Assembly: GCF_013032505.1 (NCBI RefSeq)
Contig: NZ_WQCG01000003.1
Span: forward strand, 248,001 to 312,000
DNA from: Ruegeria atlantica
GTDB lineage: Bacteria > Pseudomonadota > Alphaproteobacteria > Rhodobacterales > Rhodobacteraceae
Direction of reading: 5' to 3'
Length of the DNA stretch: 64,000 bases
Numbering within the stretch: position 1 is the stretch's first letter; every line of letters begins with the position of its first letter. Below the pieces are notes generated by a model. It saw only the letters and a program-made list of their open reading frames with translations. It did not search any database and had not been told where the DNA came from. Below, one piece after another: positions 23,868-33,231 of the stretch. Made by a program: the position numbers and the translations under genes.

Positions 23868-25313
23868 GTGTTTTCAAGATATAAGAAACAGCCAGGAGCG
23901 CAGCCGGTAGAGTCTGCCCCAACGCCCCAAGCTGCGGCGCAAACGCCTGCCCCGGAAAAAAAGGCCACAGCGACCGCCGTCGCCCGTCGCCCACTTCAAA
24001 AGAAGGCCGCCGAGCCGGTCGCTTCGGACCGTGACCGCAAGCGCAAAGAACGGTTGGGTGAAATCAAAATCGAGCTGCACCGGGAACTGCTGGAAAACCT
24101 GAACCTAGCGGCACTTGAAAAGGCGGGCGAAGCCGAGCTTAGAGCGGAAATCAGCGCGATCTCTAGCGAGATTCTCGAATCCCGCGACATCGTGCTGAAC
24201 CGCGAAGACCGGTCACAGCTAAACAAAGAACTGTATGACGAAGTCACCGGTTTGGGCCCGCTTGAGACATTGCTGCAAGACGATACTGTCAACGATATCT
24301 TGGTAAATGGCCCTCAGCAGATTTTTATCGAGCGGGCTGGCAAGCTTGAAATCAGTGACATTACGTTCAAGGACGAAAAGCACCTGATGCGGATTATCGA
24401 CAAGATCGTATCCGCTGTGGGTCGTCGGGTCGATGAATCCAACCCTTATGTTGACGCCCGCCTGGCTGACGGGTCGCGCTTCAACGCAATGGTGCCACCT
24501 ATCGCCGTTGACGGGTCGTTGGTTTCCATTCGTAAGTTCAAGAAAGACAAGCTCGGCATTGACGATCTGGTCAATTTCGGCGCGTTTACCGAGGAAATGG
24601 CCGCCTACCTTCAGGCCGCAGTTTCCACCCGGCTGAATATTATCGTGTCGGGTGGTACGGGTTCCGGTAAAACGACTACGCTAAATGCTTTGTCCAGCTT
24701 CATCGACGACGCCGAACGCATCCTGACGATTGAGGATACCGCGGAACTTCAGCTGCAGCAGACCCATGTAGGCCGAATGGAAAGCCGTCCGCCCAACGTG
24801 GAAGGCAAAGGTGAGGTCAGCCCGCGCGACTGTCTGAAAAACGCCCTTCGTATGCGCCCTGACCGCATCATCGTGGGCGAGACGCGTGGTGCCGAAGTGA
24901 TCGACATGCTGCAGGCTATGAACACTGGCCACGATGGCTCGATGACCACGATCCACGCCAACTCGGCCCGAGATGGTATTTCGCGGCTTGAAAACATGAT
25001 CGCAATGGCCGGGATCGAGATGCCGATCAAGGCGGTCCGGAGCCAGATCTCATCAGCTGTGAACCTGATCGTTCAGGCCAGCCGCTTGCAGGATGGTTCG
25101 CGTCGAATGACATCGATTACCGAAATTACCGGTATGGAAGGCGATGTGATCTCGATGCAAGAAATCTTTAAATTTCAACGCGTTGGATTGACACCGGACA
25201 ACAAAATTATTGGCCATTTCACGGCAACCGGTGTTCGCAGCCACTATTCCGAACGCTTCCGTCTGTGGGGCTTTGATCTGCCTCCATCCATCTACGAACC
25301 TACGGCCGTTTAA
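23868..25313 (+). CDS. cpaF: Tad pilus assembly ATPase CpaF/TadA
   Basis: This secretion ATPase powers Flp pilus polymerisation and probably retraction. The 481-residue protein has a low-complexity, Pro/Ala-rich N-terminus (about 60 residues), then the conserved [19 protein letters not shown] near residue 145, Walker [11 protein letters not shown] near residues 262-271, the Asp box [12 protein letters not shown], Walker [14 protein letters not shown] and the His box [17 protein letters not shown]. It is complete and starts 24 bp after cpaE. Cytoplasmic hexamer at the inner membrane, working with TadB and TadC. Confidence 0.97.
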   Translation: MFSRYKKQPGAQPVESAPTPQAAAQTPAPEKKATATAVARRPLQKKAAEPVASDRDRKRKERLGEIKIELHRELLENLNLAALEKAGEAELRAEISAISSEILESRDIVLNREDRSQLNKELYDEVTGLGPLETLLQDDTVNDILVNGPQQIFIERAGKLEISDITFKDEKHLMRIIDKIVSAVGRRVDESNPYVDARLADGSRFNAMVPPIAVDGSLVSIRKFKKDKLGIDDLVNFGAFTEEMAAYLQAAVSTRLNIIVSGGTGSGKTTTLNALSSFIDDAERILTIEDTAELQLQQTHVGRMESRPPNVEGKGEVSPRDCLKNALRMRPDRIIVGETRGAEVIDMLQAMNTGHDGSMTTIHANSARDGISRLENMIAMAGIEMPIKAVRSQISSAVNLIVQASRLQDGSRRMTSITEITGMEGDVISMQEIFKFQRVGLTPDNKIIGHFTATGVRSHYSERFRLWGFDLPPSIYEPTAV

Positions 25314-25325
25314 GGAGACCCGGAT

Positions 25326-26294
25326 ATGCAACTGCCCGTTGAGGCTCTAATCTATGTTGTAATCTTCGTCGGAGTTCTTCTCCTGGTCGAGGGCATTTAT
25401 CTTGTGGCATTTGGCAAGTCCATCAGTCTGAACAGCCGAGTGAACCGGCGTCTGGATATGCTTGAGAAAGGCGTCGGGCGCGAACAGGTTCTGGAACAGC
25501 TGCGCAAAGAAATGCAGCAGCATATGAAGTCCCAGAGCATTCCGCTCTATTCGCTGTTGGCCGATAAGGCGCAAAAAGCTGCTATTGCCTTTTCGCCGCG
25601 CCAGCTGATCATGATCATGATGCTGGTTTCTGGCTTTGCCTATGTCGGGTTGAGCATCGGCACAGGAACTGAGATCGTTTTACGGATTGCGCTTTCGATC
25701 GCGATTGGCGTGGGCGGTGTGTATGCGTGGGTGAGTAGCAAAGCCAAGAAGCGCATGAGCCTAATGGAAGAGCAACTACCAGACGCGGTTGAACTGATGG
25801 TTCGTTCGCTTCGTGTCGGCAACCCATTTGTCTCGACTATTCAGATTGTTGCCAATGAGGTGCAGGATCCGCTTGGGACTGAATTTGGCGTCATCGCAGA
25901 CGAATGCGCCTATGGCCGTGACGTCGGTGAAGCCCTGAAAGACTTGGCCGAACGTCTGGGAATGCAGGATTTGCGCTTTTTGTCTGTAGCGGTTGGTATT
26001 CAGCAGCAGGCTGGTGGTAACCTAGCCGAAATTTTGGCTGGTTTGGCCCAGGTGATCAGAGCGCGGTTCCGGCTATTCCGCCGTGTCAATGCGATCACGG
26101 CCGAGGCCAAGTGGTCCGGCAAGTTTCTATCTGGTTTCCCCGTGTTCTGCTTGTTGTTCATTCTGGTGAAGTCTCCGAACTACTATGACGAAGTTCTTGA
26201 CCATCCATGGTTCATTCCGTTGTGTTTCTTTGTCGGCATCATGCTGACCTTGAACCTTATCGTCATGCGCGTTCTTACGAACATCAAAGTCTGA
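25326..26294 (+). CDS. tadB: Tad inner-membrane platform protein TadB
   Basis: TadB is one of the two GspF-like platform proteins that link the CpaF ATPase to the growing pilus. The 322-residue protein has an N-terminal helix (ALIYVVIFVGVLLLVEGIYLVAF), a central pair (ILIMIMMLVSGFAYVGLS region and IALSIAIGVGGVYAWVS) and two C-terminal helices. The cytoplasmic GspF domain has LPDAVELMVRSLRVGNPF near residue 155 and GIQQQAGGNLAEILAGLA near residue 225. It is 12 bp after cpaF and 10 bp before tadC. Confidence 0.95.
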   Translation: MQLPVEALIYVVIFVGVLLLVEGIYLVAFGKSISLNSRVNRRLDMLEKGVGREQVLEQLRKEMQQHMKSQSIPLYSLLADKAQKAAIAFSPRQLIMIMMLVSGFAYVGLSIGTGTEIVLRIALSIAIGVGGVYAWVSSKAKKRMSLMEEQLPDAVELMVRSLRVGNPFVSTIQIVANEVQDPLGTEFGVIADECAYGRDVGEALKDLAERLGMQDLRFLSVAVGIQQQAGGNLAEILAGLAQVIRARFRLFRRVNAITAEAKWSGKFLSGFPVFCLLFILVKSPNYYDEVLDHPWFIPLCFFVGIMLTLNLIVMRVLTNIKV

Positions 26295-26304
26295 GGGCTC
26301 GAGT

Positions 26305-27294
26305 ATGGAATTTCTTTCCCAAATCAATGCAGTCCTAACCGAGAATTTGGGGCCGTTCGGGCCACTTATCGTCGTCGGGGTTTTGGGATTGTTCATGATC
26401 CTTGTGGCCCTGCCACTGATGCTGAACCAGCCAGAGGATCCCCTTAAGAAGCTCCAGCGTTCGAATGCGGCGCCCAAAGAAAGCAAGAAGGGCAACAAAG
26501 AAAAACTGCGGCAAGCAAGTCGCAACGAGCAACTTCAGAAATTTGCGAACTTCCTGGAACCCCAGAACAAGGAAGAACTGTCCGCGATGGAGCTCAAGCT
26601 GCGCCAGGCGGGATATCAGTCCAAAGACTCTGTTCGCTTTTTCCATTTTGCCCAGTTTGCACTTGGTTTGATCGGCGTCGCAATTGGTGTGCTGTTGGTC
26701 ACAGTTTTTGCCGGTGATCAGGAATTTACCCCGGCACAGTTGGGTATGCGCGTCTTGATCCCGGCATGTGCGTTCTATTTCCTCCCACGCTATTGGATCA
26801 CACGGCGCGTTGCAGAACGGCAAGAAGCCATTGTTGCGGGTTTCCCCGACACTCTGGACCTTATGTTGGTCTGCGTCGAAGCGGGTCAGTCTCTGGATCA
26901 GGCGATTGTTCGCGTCGCGGCCGAGATGAAGGTCTCTTACCCGGACATCGCATCGGAGTTCGAAGTTGTCGCGCACGAACTGAAAGCCGGTAAGGACAGA
27001 GACAACGTCCTCAGAGACTTTGGTACACGTTGCGGCGTTCAGGACGTCAGTTCGTTTGTAACGGTGATGATCCAATCCGCCACCTTCGGTACATCAATCG
27101 CCGAAGCCCTGCGGGTTTACGCCAGTGAAATGCGCGACAAGCGCGTAATGCGAGCCGAAGAAGCCGCGAATAAATTGCCAACCAAAATGACACTTGCCAC
27201 AATGATGCTGACGGTACCGCCGTTGCTGGTTATTCTCGTAGGCCCGTCGGCAAAAGGTATCGCGGACTTTGCAAAAAGTGGATCCGGTGGATAG
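26305..27294 (+). CDS. tadC: Tad inner-membrane platform protein TadC
   Basis: TadC is the second GspF-like platform subunit. The 329-residue protein has an N-terminal helix (PLIVVGVLGLFMILVALPLML), a basic linker (residues 50-75), two central helices near residues 110-155 and a C-terminal helix (MMLTVPPLLVILVGPSA). The GspF domain carries GFPDTLDLMLVCVEAGQSLDQAI near residue 185 and QSATFGTSIAEALRVYASEMR near residue 255. It follows tadB by 10 bp and tadD starts 6 bp later, so the genes are co-transcribed. Confidence 0.95.
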   Translation: MEFLSQINAVLTENLGPFGPLIVVGVLGLFMILVALPLMLNQPEDPLKKLQRSNAAPKESKKGNKEKLRQASRNEQLQKFANFLEPQNKEELSAMELKLRQAGYQSKDSVRFFHFAQFALGLIGVAIGVLLVTVFAGDQEFTPAQLGMRVLIPACAFYFLPRYWITRRVAERQEAIVAGFPDTLDLMLVCVEAGQSLDQAIVRVAAEMKVSYPDIASEFEVVAHELKAGKDRDNVLRDFGTRCGVQDVSSFVTVMIQSATFGTSIAEALRVYASEMRDKRVMRAEEAANKLPTKMTLATMMLTVPPLLVILVGPSAKGIADFAKSGSGG

Positions 27295-27300
27295 CGTCCG

Positions 27301-27882
27301 ATGGAATTAAATCTCAGGTGTACCAGTTTCAGGCTGCGCCGCATGTTTCAGGCCACCATGGTTCTCGCCGTGGTGGCCTCTTGCACAGAAACGGGCCTTT
27401 CAAACGATCTGGATGCGCCTGGCATTGACCCCAGAGCCGAAGGCGTTGATCCGATGACCGTCGGAAACCGGCTCATGGCGTCGGGCGAATACGAGCTGGC
27501 CCTGACGTCCTTTTCCCGCGCCGCTCTGGATCAGGGGATGACAACGCAGATCCTCGCATCGATGGGCACTGCAAATCTGGGTCTCAGGCGCCTGGGTCAG
27601 GCAGAGGAACTACTGCGTCGTGCGGTAGCGGATGAATCCGAGTGGCCCGTCGCGTGGAATAACCTGGGCGTTGTGCTGATGGAAAAGGGCGAATACCCCG
27701 AGGCGGCACAGATGTTCAGGCGCGCCTTTGCTTTGGACAATGGCGAAAGTGACGCAATCCTCGACAATCTGCGCTTAGCACTCGCAAAAATGGAAAATCC
27801 TGTTAATACTAGCCCGGAAAAACAAGAATATACACTGGAGCAGCAAGGCGACGGGCAATTCAAGCTGCGCAAGCTCCCGTAA
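27301..27882 (+). CDS. tadD: TPR lipoprotein TadD
   Basis: TadD is a lipoprotein with tetratricopeptide repeats needed for secretin assembly in Tad systems. The frame from 27301 gives 193 residues with a basic start and a lipobox near VVASC; an internal ATG at 27343 would give a shorter signal (MFQATMVLAVVASC) and is equally possible. TPR units run from about residue 50 to 165 (NRLMASGEYELALTSFSRAA, WPVAWNNLGVVLMEKGEYPE). It sits between tadC and a second TPR lipoprotein. Confidence 0.88.
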   Translation: MELNLRCTSFRLRRMFQATMVLAVVASCTETGLSNDLDAPGIDPRAEGVDPMTVGNRLMASGEYELALTSFSRAALDQGMTTQILASMGTANLGLRRLGQAEELLRRAVADESEWPVAWNNLGVVLMEKGEYPEAAQMFRRAFALDNGESDAILDNLRLALAKMENPVNTSPEKQEYTLEQQGDGQFKLRKLP

Positions 27883-27913
27883 CATTGGCAAGAGCAGTAA
27901 GGGACGCAAAAAA

Positions 27914-28765
27914 ATGCGCCAACAATTCTTGATTCCGACGATGGTAATCTGCGGGATGGTCTTGGCCGCCTGTGAAAAAGAAACCGAAGAAGAAAAGGTC
28001 GAGCGCACCTATCAGGAGGTGAACGTCATTGACGAAACCAACCTGAACGAAGTGCTCCTGACCGCTGCTGATCCGAACGAGGCTGTAACTTATTTTAAGG
28101 GCGCAGCCGCAAAGAACCCTGGCCGGATCGACCTACAGCGGGGCCTCGCGATTTCCCTGACGCGCGCTAAACGCACAACCGAGGCCGCTTCAGCATGGAA
28201 AAAAGTGTCGTCCATGAAAGGTGCCAGCAACGTTGACAGGGTCGAATATGCCGCCGCTTCGGTCCGCGCCGGAGATTGGGCAACAGCCAAATCAACGCTG
28301 GATTCCATTCCCCCAACCTATGAGACGTTCCAACGTTACCGCCTGGAGGCTGTCGTCGCGGACTCCCGAAATGACTGGAAACGCGCGGATCATTTTTATG
28401 AAACAGCCGTCGGACTAACCACACGCCCAGGCGGCGTTATGAACAACTGGGGCTACTCCAAACTGTCGCGCGGTGATTACGCAGACGCAGAAAGGCTGTT
28501 TTCCGAAGCCATCCGTCAGGACAAATCGCTGTTCACAGCCAAGAACAACCTTGTGCTGGCCCGGGCCGCACAGGGCAACTATAGCATGCCGGTTGTTCCT
28601 TTGACGCAGGTGGAACGGGCCATGTTGCTGAATACGATGGGTATTTCTGCGGTCAAACAGGGTGACATCACAACTGCGAAGAACCTGTTCCGCGAAGCCA
28701 TCGCCACGCATCCCCAGCACTATGAGGAAGCAGTTCGCTCACTACGCGCACTTGAAGAGGCCTGA
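27914..28765 (+). CDS. Second TPR lipoprotein of the Tad operon
   Basis: The 283-residue precursor has a lipoprotein signal (MRQQFLIPTMVICGMVLAACEKE, lipobox LAAC) followed by an acidic linker. Five to six TPR-like units span residues about 60-280, e.g. NNWGYSKLSRGDYADAERLFSEAI near residue 178, a stretch shared by TadD relatives. It is likely a TadD paralogue acting in the periplasm on secretin or pilus assembly. It is 31 bp after tadD and 3 bp before the peptidase gene. The exact role of the duplicate is not known. Confidence 0.85.
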   Translation: MRQQFLIPTMVICGMVLAACEKETEEEKVERTYQEVNVIDETNLNEVLLTAADPNEAVTYFKGAAAKNPGRIDLQRGLAISLTRAKRTTEAASAWKKVSSMKGASNVDRVEYAAASVRAGDWATAKSTLDSIPPTYETFQRYRLEAVVADSRNDWKRADHFYETAVGLTTRPGGVMNNWGYSKLSRGDYADAERLFSEAIRQDKSLFTAKNNLVLARAAQGNYSMPVVPLTQVERAMLLNTMGISAVKQGDITTAKNLFREAIATHPQHYEEAVRSLRALEEA

Positions 28766-28768
28766 TCT

Positions 28769-29314
28769 ATGAACATCCCCGCGACGGCGGCCGTCTGGTT
28801 TTTGCCGTTTGTGTTGCCGATCTGCTTTTATGTGGCGCTCACTGATCTGCGTGAAATGAAAATTAAGAACCACGCGGTGAGCGCCCTGCTTGCGGTGTTC
28901 GTTGTAGTCGGCCTGTTTGTGTTGCCGCCGTGGTCCACTGAATGGTCGGCGGTCACGATAGGTCCGCTGACCATCAATCTGCCGCTCTATGTCTGGCATT
29001 TGCTGCATATCGTGCCCGTTTTTTTTGTGGGCATCCTATTCAACGTGATGGGCGCAATGGGGGCCGGAGACGTCAAGTTTATGACCGCAGCCTCGCCCTT
29101 TATCTGGCCCGGCGACTATTTTTTGATCCTGCTTGTTCTCGCAACGATGAACGTGGCCGCATGGACCACCCATCGGTTGGCGCGCGCCTCGGCCTTGCAG
29201 AATTTCGCGCCTGATTGGGAAAGCTGGAACCGCAAAAGACACATCCCGATGGGTCTTTCTCTGGGTGGCAGCCTTACCGCCTATCTGATCCTGGGCACTG
29301 TTTACGGCTCGTAA
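28769..29314 (+). CDS. cpaA: Prepilin peptidase CpaA/TadV
   Basis: This A24-family aspartic peptidase removes the leader from Flp prepilins. The 181-residue protein is polytopic (five or six helices). The two catalytic aspartates are in ALTDLREMKIKNH near residue 25 and in the GxGD motif GAGDVKFM near residue 99. It is the small form without the N-methylation domain, as usual for Tad systems. It is the last gene of the cpaE run and is followed by a hairpin, so its substrates are the two pilins at 18585 and 18919. Confidence 0.95.
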   Translation: MNIPATAAVWFLPFVLPICFYVALTDLREMKIKNHAVSALLAVFVVVGLFVLPPWSTEWSAVTIGPLTINLPLYVWHLLHIVPVFFVGILFNVMGAMGAGDVKFMTAASPFIWPGDYFLILLVLATMNVAAWTTHRLARASALQNFAPDWESWNRKRHIPMGLSLGGSLTAYLILGTVYGS

Positions 29315-29321
29315 ACTATCA

Positions 29322-29373
29322 TTAACCCGCCTTGTCCCCGCCTTGGTACTGCCACAAAGCGGGTTAAGATTTT
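29322..29373 (+). terminator. Terminator-like hairpin closing the Tad operon
   Basis: TTAACCCGC (29322-29330) pairs with GCGGGTTAA (29359-29367) across a 28-nt loop, followed by GATTTTCT. It is 8 bp after the peptidase stop. A second small stem with T run (GCCC/GGGGCTTTT, about 29383-29398) follows, so the ATPase gene beyond is probably a separate unit. Confidence 0.5.
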
Positions 29374-29430
29374 CTGCAAGCGGCCCTTGTGGGGCTTTTG
29401 GCGTGATTAGTGGATAGACGGGCAACGCTT

Positions 29431-30738
29431 ATGAATATGCAAACGACCTCGGTTATGGCCCCCCCTGCCCCTAAGGGTATGGGCGAAATGAAACTGCCCA
29501 TCGTGATGATGCGGGACATTCTGCTGAAGACGATTTTCCGAAAGAACGTAGATACAGTCTCAGAAATTGCTGATGCGGTCTGTTTGCCGGGTTCGGTAAC
29601 GCAGGAACTTGTCGACATTGCCCGTGAGCAGAAACTGATCGAAGCGACCGGCACCCTGAACGCCAACAGTGGCAATGAAATGGGCTATCAGCTGACCGAT
29701 GCCGGCAAAGCCCGTGCATTGGACGCGCTGAGCCAGTCTGAGTACTTTGGCGCTATGCCGGTGCCGCTGGACGTCTACCGTGAACAGGTCAAGCGTCAGT
29801 CGATCCGTAATATTCAGGTGACCCGCGACCAGCTGACCGGTGCAATGGGCCATCTGGTTCTTCCCGACAGCCTGCTGGATCACCTTGGCCCCGCGGTCAG
29901 TGCTGGCCGATCCATTCTGATGTATGGCCCTCCGGGTAACGGTAAATCCTCGATCTCGAACGGGATTCGCGATGCACTAGGGGACAACGTCTATGTGCCC
30001 CGTGCCATCGAATATGCCGGTCAGGTCATCACGGTCTATGACCCGATCGTGCACACCGCGATCGAACAGGAGGCCGACGACCCCAACAGCCTGCGCCGTC
30101 GCAAGCGTTTTGACACACGCTATGTACAATGCGAACGTCCGACCGTTGTGACGGGTGGTGAACTTTCGCTCTCCATGCTGGATCTGGTCTATAACCCGAC
30201 CGCGCGGACCTACCAGGCGCCGCTGCAATTGAAATCGACCGGCGGCATCTTCATCGTGGACGACCTTGGCCGTCAGCAAGAACCGCCACAGGCGCTAATC
30301 AACCGCTGGATTGTTCCGCTGGAAGAAAACAAGGACATTCTTGGCCTGCAATCGGGCGAAAAGTTCGAAGTACCTTTTGACACTTTGGTCATCTTCTCGA
30401 CCAACTTCCACCCGAACGAGATCTTCGACCAAGCGGCCCTGCGCCGGATCTTCTTCAAGATCAAGATCGGTGGCCCCGTTCAGGAAGACTTCCTGAAAAT
30501 CTTTGCAATGGTTGCCCGCAAGCGCGGCATGCCATTGGACGAGGCCGCTCTGGTGCATTTGTTGAAGGTCAAATACCCGACCATCAACAACGTCTATGCC
30601 AACTATCAGCCGATCTTCCTGATCGACCAGATGATTTCGATCTGCGAATTTGAAGGCATCCCCTATCAGATGAGCCCCGACCTGATCGACAGAGCCTGGG
30701 CAAACATGTTCGTTAAAGACGAGACAATCGTAAAATAA
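29431..30738 (+). CDS. Uncharacterised AAA+ ATPase with N-terminal winged-helix-like region
   Basis: The 435-residue protein (ATG 29431; a GTG at 29410 would add seven residues) has a winged-helix-like N-terminus (about residues 20-90: VSEIADAVCLPGSVTQELVD, MGYQLTDAGKARALDAL). A AAA+ core follows with Walker A GPPGNGKSS near residues 166-174, Walker B IFIVDDLG near residue 275 and a sensor region with IFSTNFHPNEIF and LRRIFFKIKIG. The C-terminal part is helical. No membrane segment is seen. It follows the Tad locus after a terminator-like region. I do not recognise a named function; a link to pilus control is only positional. Confidence 0.85.
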   Translation: MNMQTTSVMAPPAPKGMGEMKLPIVMMRDILLKTIFRKNVDTVSEIADAVCLPGSVTQELVDIAREQKLIEATGTLNANSGNEMGYQLTDAGKARALDALSQSEYFGAMPVPLDVYREQVKRQSIRNIQVTRDQLTGAMGHLVLPDSLLDHLGPAVSAGRSILMYGPPGNGKSSISNGIRDALGDNVYVPRAIEYAGQVITVYDPIVHTAIEQEADDPNSLRRRKRFDTRYVQCERPTVVTGGELSLSMLDLVYNPTARTYQAPLQLKSTGGIFIVDDLGRQQEPPQALINRWIVPLEENKDILGLQSGEKFEVPFDTLVIFSTNFHPNEIFDQAALRRIFFKIKIGGPVQEDFLKIFAMVARKRGMPLDEAALVHLLKVKYPTINNVYANYQPIFLIDQMISICEFEGIPYQMSPDLIDRAWANMFVKDETIVK

Positions 30739-30778
30739 CGCCGTGCCATTTCCGGGACAGGCCGGGTAGTCTGCATTC

Positions 30779-33190
30779 ATGACGCAGATTCCCGCCCGGA
30801 TCACGGATTGGTTTGACGCCAAAGGTTGGTCCATCCACCCACATCAGCAAGAAATGTTTGACAGGGCATTGGATCCGGCCACATTGCTGATTGCGCCAAC
30901 CGGCGGCGGCAAAACAATGGCCGGTTTCCTACCGACGTTGGCCGAACTGGCGCAAAACGATCGCCCCGGCCTGCACACTCTCTATGTTTCGCCGCTCAAG
31001 GCTTTGGCCGCCGATATCCGCCGAAACCTGCGCGCGCCAGCGGATGAAATCGGCCTGCCCATTCGTATTGAAGACCGCACTGGTGATACCTCGGCCACGC
31101 AAAAGAAGCGGCAGCGCGTGGATCCTCCGCATATCCTGCTGACTACGCCTGAAAGCCTGGCTTTGCTTACCTCGTACGAGGACGCGCCAAGGATGTTTGC
31201 AGGGGTACAGCGCGTGATCGTGGACGAGATTCACGCCCTGGCCGAAAGCAAGCGTGGCGATCAGTTGATGCTGGCGCTGGCCCGTTTGCAAAGTTTATGT
31301 CCTGGACTTCGCCGGGTCGGTCTTTCAGCCACAGTTGAAGACCCGAAAGCCATCGCACAGTTTCTGGCCCGCAACCCTGATCCGTGTCAGATCATTCAGG
31401 CAGACCCGGGCCCCGATCCTGACATTCGAATGCTTAAGACACAGGAAATGCCACCCTGGTCCGGCGGCGGCGCGGCCTATTCGATCCCTGCGGTGCTTGA
31501 GCAGATCAAACGGCACAGAACCACGCTTATCTTTCACAACACCCGCGCCCAAGCCGAGATTTTCTTTCACAATATTTGGCTTGCCAATGACGAAGGACTG
31601 CCAATTGGAATCCACCACGGCAGCTTAGACCGGCAACAGCGTGAACGGGTCGAAGCCGCGATGGTTCGCGGTGACCTGCGCGCAATTGTCTGTACGGGCA
31701 GTCTGGATTTGGGCATCGACTGGGGGGATGTGGATCTGGTGATCCAGATTGGTGCGCCTAAGAACGTCAAGCGCCTGGTACAGCGGATTGGTCGTGCCAA
31801 CCATCGCTACAACGCACCGTCCAAAGCCCTTTTGGTACCGGCGAACCGATTTGAAGTGGTCGAATGCGTCGCCGCGCTTGAGGCCGCAAAGGCCCATGAT
31901 CTGGACGGCGAACAGCGTGGGCCGGGTCCGAGAGACGTACTGTGCCAGCACGTGCTTATCGCCGCCGCGGCTGGACCATTCGATGCAGACGCCCTTTTCG
32001 CCGAGATGACAACTGCCGGGCCATTTACCGATCTCAGCCGTGCGGAATTCGACGCTTGCCTGGACTTCTGCGCAACAGGTGGCTACGCGCTGCGCGCCTA
32101 CGATCGCTGGAATCGGCTGTTGCGGCGGCCAGACGGGAAATGGCAGTTAAGGGATCCCCGTGCGGCACAGCGTATTCGCATGAACCTGGGCACAATACAG
32201 GACACAGACACGCTGAAGGTCCGCCTGAAACGCAATCGCGGGGGTAAGCCTTTAGGCGAGGTGGAGGAGGCGTTCGCGGCCTCTCTGACGCCCGGAGACA
32301 CGTTCCTGATCGGCGGGCAAATCGTGCGCTATGAAGGCCTGCGTGAAATGGTGGTCGAGGTTACCCGCCGGGCAGACAAGAAACCCAAGATAGCCACGTT
32401 CTCGGGCACCAAATTCGCTACCTCGACCCAACTCAGCGACCGCATTCTGCGCATGTTCGCGCAACCCGATTGGCCGCAACTGCCCGCCCACACTGCCGAG
32501 TGGTTGGCGCTGCAGCGGGATATGTCCCGACTGCCGCAACGCGACCGTTTGTTGATCGAGAGCTTTCCCAATGATGGCCGCGAACATCTATGCGTTTACG
32601 GATTTGCCGGACGCAATGCACAACAGACCTTGGGCCTTTTGCTGACCAAACGAATGGAAGAAACCGGTCTGGCCCCGCTGGGCTTCGTTGCCACCGACTA
32701 CGCGACGCTGATTTGGGGTTTGGATGCCGTAACCGACCCGCGCCCATTGTTTCAATTGGACGCGCTGCGTGACGGGCTTGGGACGTGGTTGGCGGGCAAC
32801 GCAGTCATGAAACGTACCTTTCGCGCGTCGGCGACCATAGCAGGCCTGATCGAACGTAATACAGGCGGGCAACGCAAAAGCGGTCGTCAGGCCACGTTTT
32901 CATCGGATATCCTTTATGACACGCTGCTGAAATACGATCCTGACCACTTGCTGATGCAGATCACCCGCGAGGAAGCAATGCGCGGCCTGGTCGACTTTGG
33001 GCGAATTGAGGCGATGATCGAACGCATTGGCGGCCGAATCGATCTGGTGCGACTTGACCGGGTATCTCCGCTTGCCGCTCCGTTGTTTTTAGAGGTTGGC
33101 AAAGTACCGGTTAAAGGTGCAGCCGAAGAACGCTTGCTGGCCGAAGAAAGTGCCCGGCTGCTGCAAGCGGCTGGCTTGGATGCTACGTAA
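30779..33190 (+). CDS. Ligase-associated DEXH-box helicase (Lhr-like)
   Basis: The 803-residue protein is an Lhr-core superfamily 2 helicase of the ligase-associated repair group. Walker A is APTGGGKT (residues about 39-46), DEIH is residues 149-152 (VIVDEIHALAESKRGDQL), and motif VI is in VKRLVQRIGRANHR. After the helicase core come the winged-helix and Lhr-type C-terminal region, including RDVLCQHVL and FLIGGQIVRYEG. It probably unwinds DNA or RNA-DNA ends in repair. The pdeM gene follows after 41 bp on the same strand. The ATP-dependent ligase and exonuclease usually found with these two are not in the window. Confidence 0.93.
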   Translation: MTQIPARITDWFDAKGWSIHPHQQEMFDRALDPATLLIAPTGGGKTMAGFLPTLAELAQNDRPGLHTLYVSPLKALAADIRRNLRAPADEIGLPIRIEDRTGDTSATQKKRQRVDPPHILLTTPESLALLTSYEDAPRMFAGVQRVIVDEIHALAESKRGDQLMLALARLQSLCPGLRRVGLSATVEDPKAIAQFLARNPDPCQIIQADPGPDPDIRMLKTQEMPPWSGGGAAYSIPAVLEQIKRHRTTLIFHNTRAQAEIFFHNIWLANDEGLPIGIHHGSLDRQQRERVEAAMVRGDLRAIVCTGSLDLGIDWGDVDLVIQIGAPKNVKRLVQRIGRANHRYNAPSKALLVPANRFEVVECVAALEAAKAHDLDGEQRGPGPRDVLCQHVLIAAAAGPFDADALFAEMTTAGPFTDLSRAEFDACLDFCATGGYALRAYDRWNRLLRRPDGKWQLRDPRAAQRIRMNLGTIQDTDTLKVRLKRNRGGKPLGEVEEAFAASLTPGDTFLIGGQIVRYEGLREMVVEVTRRADKKPKIATFSGTKFATSTQLSDRILRMFAQPDWPQLPAHTAEWLALQRDMSRLPQRDRLLIESFPNDGREHLCVYGFAGRNAQQTLGLLLTKRMEETGLAPLGFVATDYATLIWGLDAVTDPRPLFQLDALRDGLGTWLAGNAVMKRTFRASATIAGLIERNTGGQRKSGRQATFSSDILYDTLLKYDPDHLLMQITREEAMRGLVDFGRIEAMIERIGGRIDLVRLDRVSPLAAPLFLEVGKVPVKGAAEERLLAEESARLLQAAGLDAT

Positions 33191-33231
33191 ATCCGCTTGC
33201 ACCACAGTTCAAAAAAAGCAAAGAACGTACC

